Origin: Polynucleobacter sp. AP-Elch-400A-B2 | Lineage (GTDB): Bacteria; Pseudomonadota; Gammaproteobacteria; Burkholderiales; Burkholderiaceae | Length of the DNA: 64,000 nt | Direction: 5' to 3' | NCBI RefSeq assembly: GCF_018688355.1 | Contig: NZ_CP061317.1 | Coordinates: forward strand, 1,868,091 to 1,932,090 | Shown here: positions 17,547 to 25,641 of the stretch, one piece after another | How positions within the stretch are numbered: the stretch's first letter is position 1 | How the letters are laid out: every line of letters begins with the position of its first letter | Translations under genes and position numbers: made by a program | The notes under the pieces: generated by a model | The model's input: the letters and a program-made list of their open reading frames with translations, nothing else | Told to the model about the DNA's origin: nothing | Database searches by the model: none

Positions 17547-17552
17547 GCACTT

Positions 17553-18074
17553 ATGCGCTGGATAGGAATCGACCCCGGTCTACGAACAACCGGTTTTGGC
17601 GTCATTGATGTTGATGGCCAAAAACTGACCTACGTAGCCTCTGGGACAATTGAAAGTGGTGATCCAGACCAAGGCCTGCCTATTAGATTGGGGATCCTGT
17701 ATTCGGGGATCAAAGAGGTTTTAGAGACCTACCGCCCAGAGCAAGCAGCTATCGAAGAAGTGTTTCTGAACGTCAATCCTCGCTCCACGCTCATGCTGGG
17801 TCAAGCGCGAGGTGCGGTAATTGCAGCCTTAGTATCTGACAAGCTCCCTGTTGCCGAGTACAGCGCACTGAGAGTGAAGCAATCGATTGTGGGAACCGGT
17901 AGAGCTACTAAGCCACAAGTTCAAGAAATGGTGAAGCGCTTACTGCGCCTGAGCCGCGCACCCGGAACAGATGCGGCAGATGCTTTAGGGGTAGCTATTT
18001 GCGCTGCACATCATGCCCAGATTCCGAAAGCAATTACTACAGCTCTTGCACCCAAAAAGAATAGCAAGAAATAA
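17553..18074 (+). CDS. ruvC: Crossover junction endodeoxyribonuclease RuvC
   Basis: Holliday-junction resolvase that cuts symmetrically across the junction in concert with RuvAB. The four acidic catalytic residues can be placed: Asp7 (GIDPGLRTTG), Glu68 (AAIEEVF), and Asp140 and Asp143 in PGTDAADALG. Length 173 equals the E. coli protein. It lies between purH and ruvA in a ruvC-ruvA-ruvB cluster. I saw no LexA-type CTGT-N8-ACAG box in front of it. Confidence 0.97.
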   Translation: MRWIGIDPGLRTTGFGVIDVDGQKLTYVASGTIESGDPDQGLPIRLGILYSGIKEVLETYRPEQAAIEEVFLNVNPRSTLMLGQARGAVIAALVSDKLPVAEYSALRVKQSIVGTGRATKPQVQEMVKRLLRLSRAPGTDAADALGVAICAAHHAQIPKAITTALAPKKNSKK

Positions 18075-18100
18075 CAATACAAACAGGTTAAGATCCTCAC

Positions 18101-18685
18101 ATGATTGGTCGCATTCAAGGAATCCTCGTTTCAGTTCATCCGCCCCGCCTCTTGGTTGATTGCCAAGGTGTTGGCTATGAGATCGATGTGCCCATGAGCA
18201 CCCTGTATCAATTACCAGAGACTAATCAAAAAATCATACTTCTCACACATTTTCAAGTCCGAGAAGATGCGCAGCAACTCTTTGGCTTTGCCACTGAAAC
18301 TGAGCGTGAAGCATTTAGACAACTGATTAAGATTAGTGGCGTTGGTTCACGCACGGCACTTGCCGTACTTTCTGGCATGAGTGTCAATGAATTGGCCCAA
18401 GCAATTGCCATGCAAGAAGCAGGACGCCTGACTCAAGTCCCCGGCATTGGTAAAAAGACTGCTGAACGTCTTTGCCTCGAACTCAAAGGTAAGCTAGCTC
18501 CAGATTTAGGAATCGTTGGCGGTAAGCCCCAGGCAGTTGAAGTAAGCAGCGAGGTATTGCAGGCCCTCTTGGCGCTGGGTTATTCAGAAAAAGAGGCTCA
18601 TCTCGCCCTCAAACAAATCCCGCCGGATAGCACCGTATCAGATGGCATCCGCATGGGTCTGAAATACCTCTCGAAGACTTCATAA
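18101..18685 (+). CDS. ruvA: Holliday junction branch-migration protein RuvA
   Basis: Tetrameric protein that binds the four-way junction and loads the RuvB motor. The N-terminal OB-fold domain begins MIGRIQGILV; two helix-hairpin-helix motifs follow (ISGVGSRTALAVL and VPGIGKKTAERLC), then an acidic/flexible linker and the C-terminal RuvB-binding three-helix domain (about 148-194). At 194 residues it is of normal size. It sits 26 bases after ruvC and 31 before ruvB. Confidence 0.97.
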   Translation: MIGRIQGILVSVHPPRLLVDCQGVGYEIDVPMSTLYQLPETNQKIILLTHFQVREDAQQLFGFATETEREAFRQLIKISGVGSRTALAVLSGMSVNELAQAIAMQEAGRLTQVPGIGKKTAERLCLELKGKLAPDLGIVGGKPQAVEVSSEVLQALLALGYSEKEAHLALKQIPPDSTVSDGIRMGLKYLSKTS

Positions 18686-18716
18686 GCAGTTACCCAAACA
18701 CCACTACACTTGAAGT

Positions 18717-19784
18717 ATGGCAATCCACACAGAAGACCTCAGCTCAATCCCCGAAGATTTACCGGAAGGCAATGACCGCATTGTTAGTGGCGCGGTAGGC
18801 AATTCTGAGGCAGTTTTTGAAAGGGCCCTGCGCCCAAAACAACTTGATGAATATGTTGGCCAAACTAAGGCTCGTGCCCAATTAGAGATTTTCATTACAG
18901 CGACTAGAGCAAGACAAGAAGCTCTGGATCACGTTCTCTTGTTTGGCCCTCCCGGGCTTGGTAAAACCACTCTAGCCCACATTATCGCCAGAGAGCTTGG
19001 TGTGAACTTACGCCAAACCAGTGGCCCGGTTTTGGATAGACCTGGTGACCTTGCAGCATTGTTGACCAATTTAGAAGCAAATGATGTGCTCTTTATTGAT
19101 GAGATTCATCGCCTCTCTCCGGTAGTTGAAGAGATCCTATATCCCGCTCTTGAGGACTATAGCTTAGACATCATGATTGGTGAGGGTCCTGCAGCGCGTA
19201 GCGTCAAGATTGATCTCAAGCCATTTACTTTGATTGGTGCCACTACTCGTGCCGGCATGCTCACCAATCCCCTACGTGATCGCTTTGGCATTGTGGCAAG
19301 ACTCGAGTTCTACACGACCGAAGAGCTCACCAAAATTATTACGCGTTCCGCTAGCTTGCTTAAAGCCGATATTGACCCCGAGGGATCAATGGAGATTGCG
19401 AAGCGCGCTAGAGGTACTCCACGTATTGCCAATCGATTATTACGTCGAGTGCGTGACTATGCTGAAGTCAAGGGTACTGGCACCATCACTAAAGCGATGG
19501 CTGACGCAGCCTTGAAGATGCTCGATGTCGACCCCAGTGGTTTTGATGTGATGGATAGAAAATTATTGGAAGCCATCTTGCATAAGTTTGATGGTGGCCC
19601 CGTTGGGATTGATAACTTAGCAGCAGCGATTAGTGAAGAGCGTGACACTATTGAGGATGTATTAGAGCCTTACCTGATTCAACAAGGCTACCTACAAAGA
19701 ACCTCTCGTGGGAGAGTGGCAACCCGTCAAGCCTATGAGCATTTTGGCTTAACACCACCTAGTGATAATGGTCAGATAAGCTAA
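18717..19784 (+). CDS. ruvB: Holliday junction branch-migration ATPase RuvB
   Basis: AAA+ ring motor that drives branch migration. Walker A is GPPGLGKT (residues 77-84), Walker B contains LFIDEIHRL, sensor 1 is in the TLIGATTRAGML segment and the arginine finger region LRDRFG follows. The C-terminal winged-helix domain ends RVATRQAYEHFG. The 355-residue length is slightly longer than E. coli because of an acidic N-terminus. A bidirectional hairpin lies just after the stop (19787-19825), so this probably ends the purH-ruvCAB transcript. Confidence 0.98.
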   Translation: MAIHTEDLSSIPEDLPEGNDRIVSGAVGNSEAVFERALRPKQLDEYVGQTKARAQLEIFITATRARQEALDHVLLFGPPGLGKTTLAHIIARELGVNLRQTSGPVLDRPGDLAALLTNLEANDVLFIDEIHRLSPVVEEILYPALEDYSLDIMIGEGPAARSVKIDLKPFTLIGATTRAGMLTNPLRDRFGIVARLEFYTTEELTKIITRSASLLKADIDPEGSMEIAKRARGTPRIANRLLRRVRDYAEVKGTGTITKAMADAALKMLDVDPSGFDVMDRKLLEAILHKFDGGPVGIDNLAAAISEERDTIEDVLEPYLIQQGYLQRTSRGRVATRQAYEHFGLTPPSDNGQIS

Positions 19785-19786
19785 GG

Positions 19787-19825
19787 AAAGTTACCAATCC
19801 TAGTTTGGTCTATTGGGGTAACTTT
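19787..19825. terminator. Convergent hairpin between ruvB and the HPP gene
   Basis: AAAGTTACC (19787-19795) pairs perfectly with GGTAACTTT (19817-19825), and AAT/ATT inside can extend the stem across a two-base GG bulge. TTTTACC follows on the forward strand. It begins 2 bases after the ruvB stop and its loop holds the stop codon of the opposing HPP gene, so it could serve both transcripts. The long loop lowers confidence. Confidence 0.55.
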
Positions 19826-20339
19826 TACCTGTTAAGTTACTGTAGGCCGCTCCAACCAAAACTAGCACTACAGAATCTATCATTATTGGAAAAAATGCAT
19901 ACCGATAATGCATGACATTACCAAGCACCACAATTAAAGCAATTGCAGCGGCTGGGGGATGCAAGCAGCGCAAAATAAACATTCCAAAAATGGATAAGCT
20001 AGCTGCAAATGACATTGCCATCAGCGGATCGTCTACAAAATGAATTACTGAAATACCGACTAAAGCAGATAAGGTATTGCCGGTAATGACCGCCCAAGGT
20101 TGGGCCATAGGGCTCTGTGGAAGTACAAAAACTAGTAAAGCACTAGCACCGAGGGAAGCCATAAGCCACTCATTGACACCACTGAGATCTCCAAGATACT
20201 TTGAGATAGTGAGTACAAGTAAAAGGCCTACAAATATACCGAACCCTGATCGAAAGCGCTCTAACCAAGAAATATGTGGCTGATCTCCGCCAAAATAAAA
20301 AGTATATTTCTTTAAAAGATATCTAAGCGAATGTCTCAT
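19800..20339 (-). CDS. HPP-family integral membrane protein
   Basis: Small membrane protein of the HPP family, named for a His-Pro-Pro motif; here CLHPPAAAIALIVV. Members in cyanobacterial chloroplasts and some bacteria have been linked to nitrite transport, but no function can be assigned here. I chose the ATG at 20339 (MRHSLRYLLKKY, 179 residues); an earlier in-frame start at 20393 adds a non-conserved leader. Four to five hydrophobic segments are visible (around residues 30-47, 52-75, 80-100, 105-125 and 140-165). It sits alone between ruvB and tyrS, 65 bases from tyrS on the same strand. Confidence 0.75.
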   Translation of the reverse strand: MRHSLRYLLKKYTFYFGGDQPHISWLERFRSGFGIFVGLLLVLTISKYLGDLSGVNEWLMASLGASALLVFVLPQSPMAQPWAVITGNTLSALVGISVIHFVDDPLMAMSFAASLSIFGMFILRCLHPPAAAIALIVVLGNVMHYRYAFFPIMIDSVVLVLVGAAYSNLTGKSYPNRPN

Positions 20340-20404
20340 CGTGGTTCTTTTTTCTCTCAAATAGCAATGTGATGTATTGAGCGGTACAGTCAATTTCTTG
20401 ACTG

Positions 20405-21640
20405 CTATTTAACCAGTGTCACCTTGGCAAATTTACGTTTACCTACTTGCACAACAAAGATACCGGCCTCGATTTTTAATTGTTTGTCAGCCACTGTTGC
20501 GCCATCAATCTTCACACCGTTTTGCTCGATGTTGCGTATCGCCTCTGATGTTGATGGGGCAAGGCCTGCAGCCTTGAGAAGGCTGGCGATGCCCATAGGA
20601 GCACCAGTCAGACTAACTTCTGGAATCTCGTCAGGTATACCACCTTTAGCGCGGTGATTGAAGTCTTCAAGTGCTTTTTCTGCAGCAGCTTGCGAATGGA
20701 AACGAGCAACGATTTCTTGTGCGAGTAGCACTTTGCAATCTTTAGGATTTCTACCGGCAGCAACTTCTTGCTTCATTAAATCAATTTCAGCCATAGGGCG
20801 GAATGACAATAATGTGAAGTAATCCCACATCAATTCATCGGAGATGCTTAAGAGCTTGCCAAACATCTCACCAGCAGGCTCGCTAATGCCAATGTAATTA
20901 CCTTTGGACTTACTCATCTTATCCACGCCATCCAAACCAACGAGGAGTGGCATTGTCAAGATACATTGTGGCTCTTGGCCATACTCACGTTGGAGTTCGC
21001 GACCAACTAAGAGATTAAATTTCTGATCAGTACCGCCAAGCTCTAAGTCACTCTTCAAAGCAACAGAGTCGTAGCCCTGCATCAATGGATATAAGAACTC
21101 ATGTACAGAAATGGGTACACCACTGCGGTAGCGCTTGGTAAAGTCATCGCGCTCCAACATTTGCGCAACGGTATATCGCGCCGCTAACTGAATCATGCCG
21201 CGTGCACCTAATGGATCACACCACTCGCTGTTATAGCGGACTTCCGTTTTAGCGGGATCTAGCACCATGCTCGCTTGACGGTAGTAAGTCTGCGCATTGA
21301 CGGCAATTTCTTCTGCAGTCAGTGGTGGGCGTGTTGCATTGCGTCCAGAAGGATCGCCAATCATGCTCGTGAAATCACCAATCAAGAAAATCACGGTATG
21401 ACCTAAATCTTGGAGCTGACGTAATTTGTTCAAAACAACTGTATGACCCAAATGAATATCAGGGGCAGTAGGATCCAAGCCCAACTTAATACGCAAAGGC
21501 GTGGCTGTTGCCTGGCTCTTAGCCAGCTTCTGAATCCAATCGGCCTCAACCAATAACTCATCACACCCCCTTTTAGTCACTTCAAGGGCTGCAAAAACTT
21601 CGGGGGTCAGTGGGTATTTTTGTTCTGGTTTAGCCGTCAT
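20405..21640 (-). CDS. tyrS: Tyrosine-tRNA ligase
   Basis: Class I synthetase that charges tRNA-Tyr. The HIGH-like motif is HLGH (residues 63-66) and the KMSKS motif is exact at 241-245. A C-terminal S4 RNA-binding domain (about 345-405) ends the protein. Length 411 and the QTTY-type sequence put it in the TyrZ-like group common in proteobacteria. It is divergent from anmK across 89 bases, a neighbour relationship also common in this order. Confidence 0.97.
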   Translation of the reverse strand: MTAKPEQKYPLTPEVFAALEVTKRGCDELLVEADWIQKLAKSQATATPLRIKLGLDPTAPDIHLGHTVVLNKLRQLQDLGHTVIFLIGDFTSMIGDPSGRNATRPPLTAEEIAVNAQTYYRQASMVLDPAKTEVRYNSEWCDPLGARGMIQLAARYTVAQMLERDDFTKRYRSGVPISVHEFLYPLMQGYDSVALKSDLELGGTDQKFNLLVGRELQREYGQEPQCILTMPLLVGLDGVDKMSKSKGNYIGISEPAGEMFGKLLSISDELMWDYFTLLSFRPMAEIDLMKQEVAAGRNPKDCKVLLAQEIVARFHSQAAAEKALEDFNHRAKGGIPDEIPEVSLTGAPMGIASLLKAAGLAPSTSEAIRNIEQNGVKIDGATVADKQLKIEAGIFVVQVGKRKFAKVTLVK

Positions 21641-21729
21641 GCTGTATTAGTGAACTGATTCGGTTAAATTAGTATTTAGATTGCTAAAGCATAATTGTCG
21701 CACTCCTGAGAACAAAGCCCTGATACCGC

Positions 21730-22860
21730 ATGAATAAGCCCCACCCACTCTATATTGGCCTGATGTCTGGCACCAGCCTAGATGGGATAGATGCTGTGCT
21801 GGCAAGGATTGGGGTAGCTGGTGATACCAGCCTTTTGGGGTCCATGAGCACTACCTTTACCCCTGAGTTGCGTAAAGCTCTTCTGGACTTACAGAGTCCG
21901 GGGCCAAACGAGATTCATCGGGAAAATCAGGCTGCCAATGCCCTCGCGATAGCCTATGCAGATGTAGTCAAGCATTTGCTCGCCCAGAATAATCTTTCCC
22001 CTGAAGATATCAGTGCAATTGGCGCCCATGGTCAGACCATTCGCCATCAAGCCGATCTTGCCCATCATCTGGCTTATACACACCAAACCCTCAACCCCGC
22101 GCTGCTTGCAGAGCTGACCGGGATTGATGTCATCGCAGACTTTAGAAGTCGCGACCTCGCTGCGGGCGGTCATGGCGCCCCCTTAGTGCCAGCCTTTCAT
22201 GCACAACAGTTTGCTACGGATAAAAATATTGCCGTCCTTAATCTCGGTGGCATTGCCAATCTCACTCTCCTGCCAAGCAAGGGTGAAGTAAAAGGATTTG
22301 ATTGTGGTCCTGGCAACATGTTGATGGATGCCTGGATTGCGGATCAACAAGGGCACACCTTTGATGAAAATGGTACCTGGGCATCTCAAGGCAAAGTCAA
22401 TCCAGCACTACTTTCAAGCATGATGACTGATGCATTTTTTGCAAAAGCACCGCCAAAAAGTACAGGCCGTGACGACTTTCATTTGGAGTGGCTACAAAAG
22501 CATATTGGCTCAGAAAATATCAACTCAGAAGATGTGCAAGCTACGCTGTTGCAGCTGACTGTGGACTCGTCACTCCAAGCGGTGCTACGTTATGCACCGC
22601 AAACCCAGATTCTGATTGTCTGTGGTGGCGGCACCCGCAATACTGCATTACTAGATTTGTTCAAAGTCAAAACTAAAGAGGTATTTAAAAGCCCACTTGA
22701 GATTGTGACCAGCGATGCACTTGGGATTGATCCACAACTAGTAGAAGGTCTTGCATTCGCATGGTTGGCGTGGGCTCATAAAGAAAAACGGCCAGCAAAT
22801 CTGCCAGCCGTTACAGGAGCGAAAGGTCCTAGGATTCTAGGCGCTTGCTATCCAGCTTAG
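21730..22860 (+). CDS. anmK: Anhydro-N-acetylmuramic acid kinase
   Basis: Kinase of peptidoglycan recycling that opens the 1,6-anhydro ring of anhMurNAc and phosphorylates it to MurNAc-6-phosphate. The phosphate-binding motif GLMSGTSLDGID (residues 10-21) is diagnostic and a second conserved FDCGPGNMLMDAW segment lies mid-protein. Length 376 is typical. Together with amgK and murU 10 kb upstream, it implies cell-wall recycling through MurNAc rather than through a MurQ etherase alone. It converges on erpA with 16 bases between stops. Confidence 0.95.
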   Translation: MNKPHPLYIGLMSGTSLDGIDAVLARIGVAGDTSLLGSMSTTFTPELRKALLDLQSPGPNEIHRENQAANALAIAYADVVKHLLAQNNLSPEDISAIGAHGQTIRHQADLAHHLAYTHQTLNPALLAELTGIDVIADFRSRDLAAGGHGAPLVPAFHAQQFATDKNIAVLNLGGIANLTLLPSKGEVKGFDCGPGNMLMDAWIADQQGHTFDENGTWASQGKVNPALLSSMMTDAFFAKAPPKSTGRDDFHLEWLQKHIGSENINSEDVQATLLQLTVDSSLQAVLRYAPQTQILIVCGGGTRNTALLDLFKVKTKEVFKSPLEIVTSDALGIDPQLVEGLAFAWLAWAHKEKRPANLPAVTGAKGPRILGACYPA

Positions 22861-22876
22861 GTTATTTAACTTACTC

Positions 22877-23251
22877 TTATGCGGAGAAAGAAGAGCCGCA
22901 ACCACAAGTAGTTTGGGCATTTGGATTTTTGATTACGAACTGTGAACCGTTGATATCTTCTTTGTAATCAATCTCAGCGCCAACTAAATATTGGAAGCTC
23001 ATTGAATCCACCAACAAAGTCACGCCATTCTTTTCAAATAGAGTGTCATCTTCATTCACAGCATCGTCAAATGTGAAGCCATATTGAAATCCTGAGCAAC
23101 CACCACCTTGAACGAATACGCGTAGCTTCAATTCTGGATTACCTTCTTCAGCAATCAAGTCAGCCACTTTTGCAGCGGCGCTATCCGTAAACACCAAGGG
23201 AGTTGGTGGCTCGGCTAAGTCTTGTACTGGTTGCGTAGCTAATTGGGTCAT
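22877..23251 (-). CDS. erpA: Iron-sulfur cluster insertion protein ErpA
   Basis: A-type carrier that delivers Fe-S clusters to target enzymes, including those of isoprenoid synthesis and respiration. The three ligand cysteines are Cys52 (GGGCSGFQYGF), Cys116 and Cys118 (CGCGSSFS). The 124-residue length, N-terminal extension and neighbour argC agree with ErpA; IscA or SufA would normally sit inside an isc or suf operon. It lies 83 bases downstream of argC on the same strand, with an imperfect hairpin between them. Confidence 0.92.
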   Translation of the reverse strand: MTQLATQPVQDLAEPPTPLVFTDSAAAKVADLIAEEGNPELKLRVFVQGGGCSGFQYGFTFDDAVNEDDTLFEKNGVTLLVDSMSFQYLVGAEIDYKEDINGSQFVIKNPNAQTTCGCGSSFSA

Positions 23252-23334
23252 GATTTACTCCTATTTCAAAATGCGATAATTCATTTTAGGCTTTTAATTC
23301 CAAGCTTGCTGAAAGGTCTTTCCAGCTAGCCCCA

Positions 23335-24393
23335 TTATGGTGAAACAGCAATCTGAGTCAATCCAGTGGTCTCAGGCAAGCCAAACATCAGGTTCATACA
23401 CTGAACCCCTTGGCCTGAAGCACCCTTCACCAGGTTGTCCTCAACCACCAAAATAACTAAAGTATCTCCGTCGCCGGGACGATGAATGGCGATCCGGAGG
23501 CCATTACTACCCCGCACAGAGCGTGTTTCTGGATGGCTGCCCGCTGGCATCACGTCTACAAAAGGCTCGCCTTGATAGAAATCCTCATAGAGCTTTTGGA
23601 AATCCACCTTCATTCCAGCCTCAGTCAAGCGCACATACAAGGTTGAATGAATACCCCGAATCATTGGCGTCAAATGCGGCACAAATGTCAGACCAATCTG
23701 ATCGTGACCGGCGATGGCCTTCAGTCCTTGGACAATTTCAGGAAGATGACGATGACCCTTTACAGCGTAAGCTTTAAAGTTATCCGCTGATTCTGACAAT
23801 AAAGTCCCAATTTCTGCCTTACGTCCAGCACCTGAAGTACCTGACTTAGAGTCAGAAATAATATGCGTGCCATCAATCAGCTGTTTGCCACCAGTAGACT
23901 TTGGTGAGAGCAATGGAGCAAGTCCAAGCTGAACGGATGTGGGGTAGCAACCAGCTAAACCCACGACGCGGGCTTTTTTAATTTCTTCACGATTGATTTC
24001 TGCCAAGCCATAAACTGCTTCAGCCAAAATTTCTGGGCAACCATGTTCCATGCCGTACCACTTAGCAAATTCTTTGACATCTTTTAAACGGAAGTCGGCA
24101 GCCAGATCCAAAATCTTGACATTGTTAGCAAGCAATTCTTTTGCTTGCGCCATTGCTACACCGTGAGGCGTTGCAAAGAACACGACATCGCATTCATTTA
24201 ATTTAGCTTCATCTGGTGTCGTGAACTTAAGATCAATGCGACCACGTAAAGAAGGAAACATCTCAGCCACTGGCATACCAGCTTCTGTGCGAGAAGTAAT
24301 TGCCTGGATCTTGACTTCGGGGTGCTGCGCCAATAAGCGCAGTAGCTCCACTCCGGTATATCCCGTGCCACCTACGATGCCAACTTTAATCAT
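23335..24393 (-). CDS. argC: N-acetyl-gamma-glutamyl-phosphate reductase
   Basis: NADP-dependent reductase of arginine biosynthesis. The Rossmann motif is VGGTGYTGVELLRLL (residues 7-21) and the catalytic Cys149 lies in LAGCYPTSVQLG. I chose the ATG at 24393 because GGAG sits 8 bases upstream of it; an in-frame TTG at 24405 lacks a ribosome site. Length 353 is typical for type 1 ArgC. It follows rpsI on the same strand but is separated by a strong terminator, so it has its own promoter. Confidence 0.95.
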   Translation of the reverse strand: MIKVGIVGGTGYTGVELLRLLAQHPEVKIQAITSRTEAGMPVAEMFPSLRGRIDLKFTTPDEAKLNECDVVFFATPHGVAMAQAKELLANNVKILDLAADFRLKDVKEFAKWYGMEHGCPEILAEAVYGLAEINREEIKKARVVGLAGCYPTSVQLGLAPLLSPKSTGGKQLIDGTHIISDSKSGTSGAGRKAEIGTLLSESADNFKAYAVKGHRHLPEIVQGLKAIAGHDQIGLTFVPHLTPMIRGIHSTLYVRLTEAGMKVDFQKLYEDFYQGEPFVDVMPAGSHPETRSVRGSNGLRIAIHRPGDGDTLVILVVEDNLVKGASGQGVQCMNLMFGLPETTGLTQIAVSP

Positions 24394-24455
24394 GCCATTC
24401 TCCAAAATACCGACAGATGCATTTTATCTCTCTAATACCCTGATTGTAGAAACAA

Positions 24456-24479
24456 AAAGGGCCGCTTGCGCGACCCTTT
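24456..24479 (-). terminator. Rho-independent terminator of the rplM-rpsI operon
   Basis: On the reverse strand AAAGGGTCGC pairs over 10 bp (one G-U) with GCGGCCCTTT around a GCAA tetraloop, and continues into TTTTG. It starts 27 bases after the rpsI stop. Stem length, GNRA loop and U-tract make this a strong intrinsic terminator that separates ribosomal-protein transcription from argC. Confidence 0.88.
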
Positions 24480-24505
24480 CGATAAAACTATAGCGACTGA
24501 AAGAA

Positions 24506-24907
24506 TTAGCGCTTGCTGAACTGCTTACGACGACGCGCGCCATGCAGACCAACTTTTTTACGCTCAACTTCACGAGCATCGCGAGTGACCAAACCTGCCT
24601 TAGACAGGGCTGGCTTCAAAGTGATGTCGTAATCCATCAATGCACGAGTAACACCGTGACGAACTGCACCAGCTTGGCCAGTTTCACCGCCACCGCTAAC
24701 GTTTACTTTGATATCAAAGGTTGTTAGATGAGCTGTGAGAGCCAAAGGCTGACGAGCAATCATGCGTGATGTTTCGCGAGCAAAGTAAGCATCGATAGGT
24801 TTACCGTTAACAGTAATCTCACCTTTGCCAGATTTAATGAATACACGTGCTACAGAGCTCTTGCGACGACCTGTACCGTAATTCCAATTTCCGTAATTAA
24901 TAGCCAT
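24506..24907 (-). CDS. rpsI: 30S ribosomal protein S9
   Basis: Small-subunit protein whose basic C-terminal tail reaches the P-site tRNA. The sequence begins NYGNWNYGTGRRKSSVARV and ends in the diagnostic basic tail GLHGARRRKQFSKR. Length 133 is normal. It follows rplM after 9 bases; the rplM-rpsI pair is nearly universal in bacteria. It is terminated by the hairpin at 24456-24479. Confidence 0.98.
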   Translation of the reverse strand: MAINYGNWNYGTGRRKSSVARVFIKSGKGEITVNGKPIDAYFARETSRMIARQPLALTAHLTTFDIKVNVSGGGETGQAGAVRHGVTRALMDYDITLKPALSKAGLVTRDAREVERKKVGLHGARRRKQFSKR

Positions 24908-24916
24908 TTGGTTTCC

Positions 24917-25345
24917 TTAAATCTCTAACGCTTTTGGCTGTTGAGCCGCATGCGGATGACTGGCGTCGCCATAGACTTTTAATTTCTTAATCATGGCATA
25001 ACCTAGTGGGCCTTTTGGCAACATACCCTTCACAGCCTTCTCCAAAGCGCGACCTGGGAAACGGTCTTGCATCTTGTCGAAGTTAGTCGAGCTAATACCA
25101 CCTGGGTATCCACTGTGACGGTAATAAATTTTATTCAAGCCTTTTGTGCCTGTAACACGTAGCTTAGAAGAATTGATGACAACAATGAAGTCGCCGGTAT
25201 CAACGTGTGGGGTGTATTCAGGCTTGTGCTTGCCGCGTAGACGGAGTGCCACTTCACTGGCGACACGACCGAGGACTTTGTCCGTAGCGTCAATCACGAA
25301 CCATTCATGCACCACCTCATGGGATTTTGCAGAAAAAGTTTTCAT
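24917..25345 (-). CDS. rplM: 50S ribosomal protein L13
   Basis: Early-assembling large-subunit protein. The family signatures WFVIDATDKVLGRVASEVA (residues about 15-33) and the MLPKGPLGYAMIKKLKVY region are clear, and the length of 142 equals E. coli. First gene of the rplM-rpsI operon. The leader upstream is unusually long for this compact genome (over 150 bases to the nearest terminator on the same strand) and includes a perfect 8-bp dyad at 25455-25480, which might act in control of the operon. Confidence 0.98.
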   Translation of the reverse strand: MKTFSAKSHEVVHEWFVIDATDKVLGRVASEVALRLRGKHKPEYTPHVDTGDFIVVINSSKLRVTGTKGLNKIYYRHSGYPGGISSTNFDKMQDRFPGRALEKAVKGMLPKGPLGYAMIKKLKVYGDASHPHAAQQPKALEI

Positions 25346-25454
25346 GATTTCTCAAATTGTTATAGTCAAAAAAAGTTACTCCAACTAAACCACGTCCACC
25401 TTGGCCCTGCTTATGTTTGCAAGCTCGCAGATTCTGTAATTCACTTGGTAAAAC

Positions 25455-25480
25455 AATTACCGCTGACTGGTTCGGTAATT
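25455..25480. repeat. Inverted repeat in the rplM leader region
   Basis: AATTACCG (25455-25462) and CGGTAATT (25473-25480) form a perfect 8-bp dyad with a 10-base spacer. On the reverse strand it lies about 110 bases upstream of the rplM start and is followed by TGTTTT. It could be an RNA hairpin in the leader, a weak terminator or a protein-binding operator. Function is unknown. Confidence 0.45.
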
Positions 25481-25504
25481 CAGTAAAGCCTTGAATTGTA
25501 ACCC

Positions 25505-25533
25505 AAAAAAAACCCAGGAACTAGTCCTGGGTT
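25505..25533 (-). terminator. Strong Rho-independent terminator of a reverse-strand RNA
   Basis: Reverse-strand AACCCAGGA and TCCTGGGTT form a 9-bp stem around CTAGT, and the transcript would then run into an uninterrupted U-tract (A-run at 25505-25512 on the forward strand). No protein gene precedes it on that strand, which implies a short non-coding transcript. Confidence 0.85.
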
Positions 25534-25606
25534 GGAATCCACCTATGTCTAAGTGGAGGAGACACTGGGCGGTAAATCAATCTCTTATATAAGACTGACT
25601 ACCAAT
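25505..25606 (-). ncRNA. Candidate structured small RNA (about 100 nt)
   Basis: Predicted from structure and signals only. Read on the reverse strand, a promoter at 25613-25641 would start the RNA near 25606. A 12-bp hairpin with one bulged U spans 25603-25571 (GGUAG/UUACC plus UCAGUCU/AGAUUGA, loop UAUAUAAG). A second region offers two competing stems: GUCU/AGAC with CCUCCACUU in the loop, or CCACUUA/UAGGUGG with a GACA loop. The 9-bp terminator ends it near 25505. The exposed CCUCC is complementary to Shine-Dalgarno sequences, as in several known regulatory RNAs. It is not tmRNA, 4.5S RNA or RNase P by sequence; I do not recognise it as 6S RNA. It might instead be an attenuated leader of rplM. 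Confidence 0.6.
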
Positions 25607-25612
25607 ATGGTT

Positions 25613-25641
25613 ATTGTATCGAGAAATATGGTGCAACGCAA
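25613..25641 (-). promoter_or_regulatory. Predicted sigma-70 promoter of the small RNA candidate
   Basis: On the reverse strand TTGCGT (25641-25636) and TACAAT (25618-25613) are separated by exactly 17 bases. TACAAT differs from the consensus -10 at one position; TTGCGT matches half of the -35 consensus. A start about 7 bases downstream falls 2-4 bases before the first hairpin of the candidate RNA, which strengthens both calls. Confidence 0.5.

Noticed and set aside
22787..22812. AACGG...CCGTT inverted repeat near the end of anmK
   Set aside because: It lies inside conserved coding sequence, has a 16-base loop and no U-tract.
23302..23330. Imperfect hairpin between argC and erpA (GCTTGCTG-AAAG with CTTT-CCAGC-TAGC)
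   Set aside because: It has a bulge and a mismatch and no U-tract on the reverse strand, so a terminator call is not supported; could be chance.
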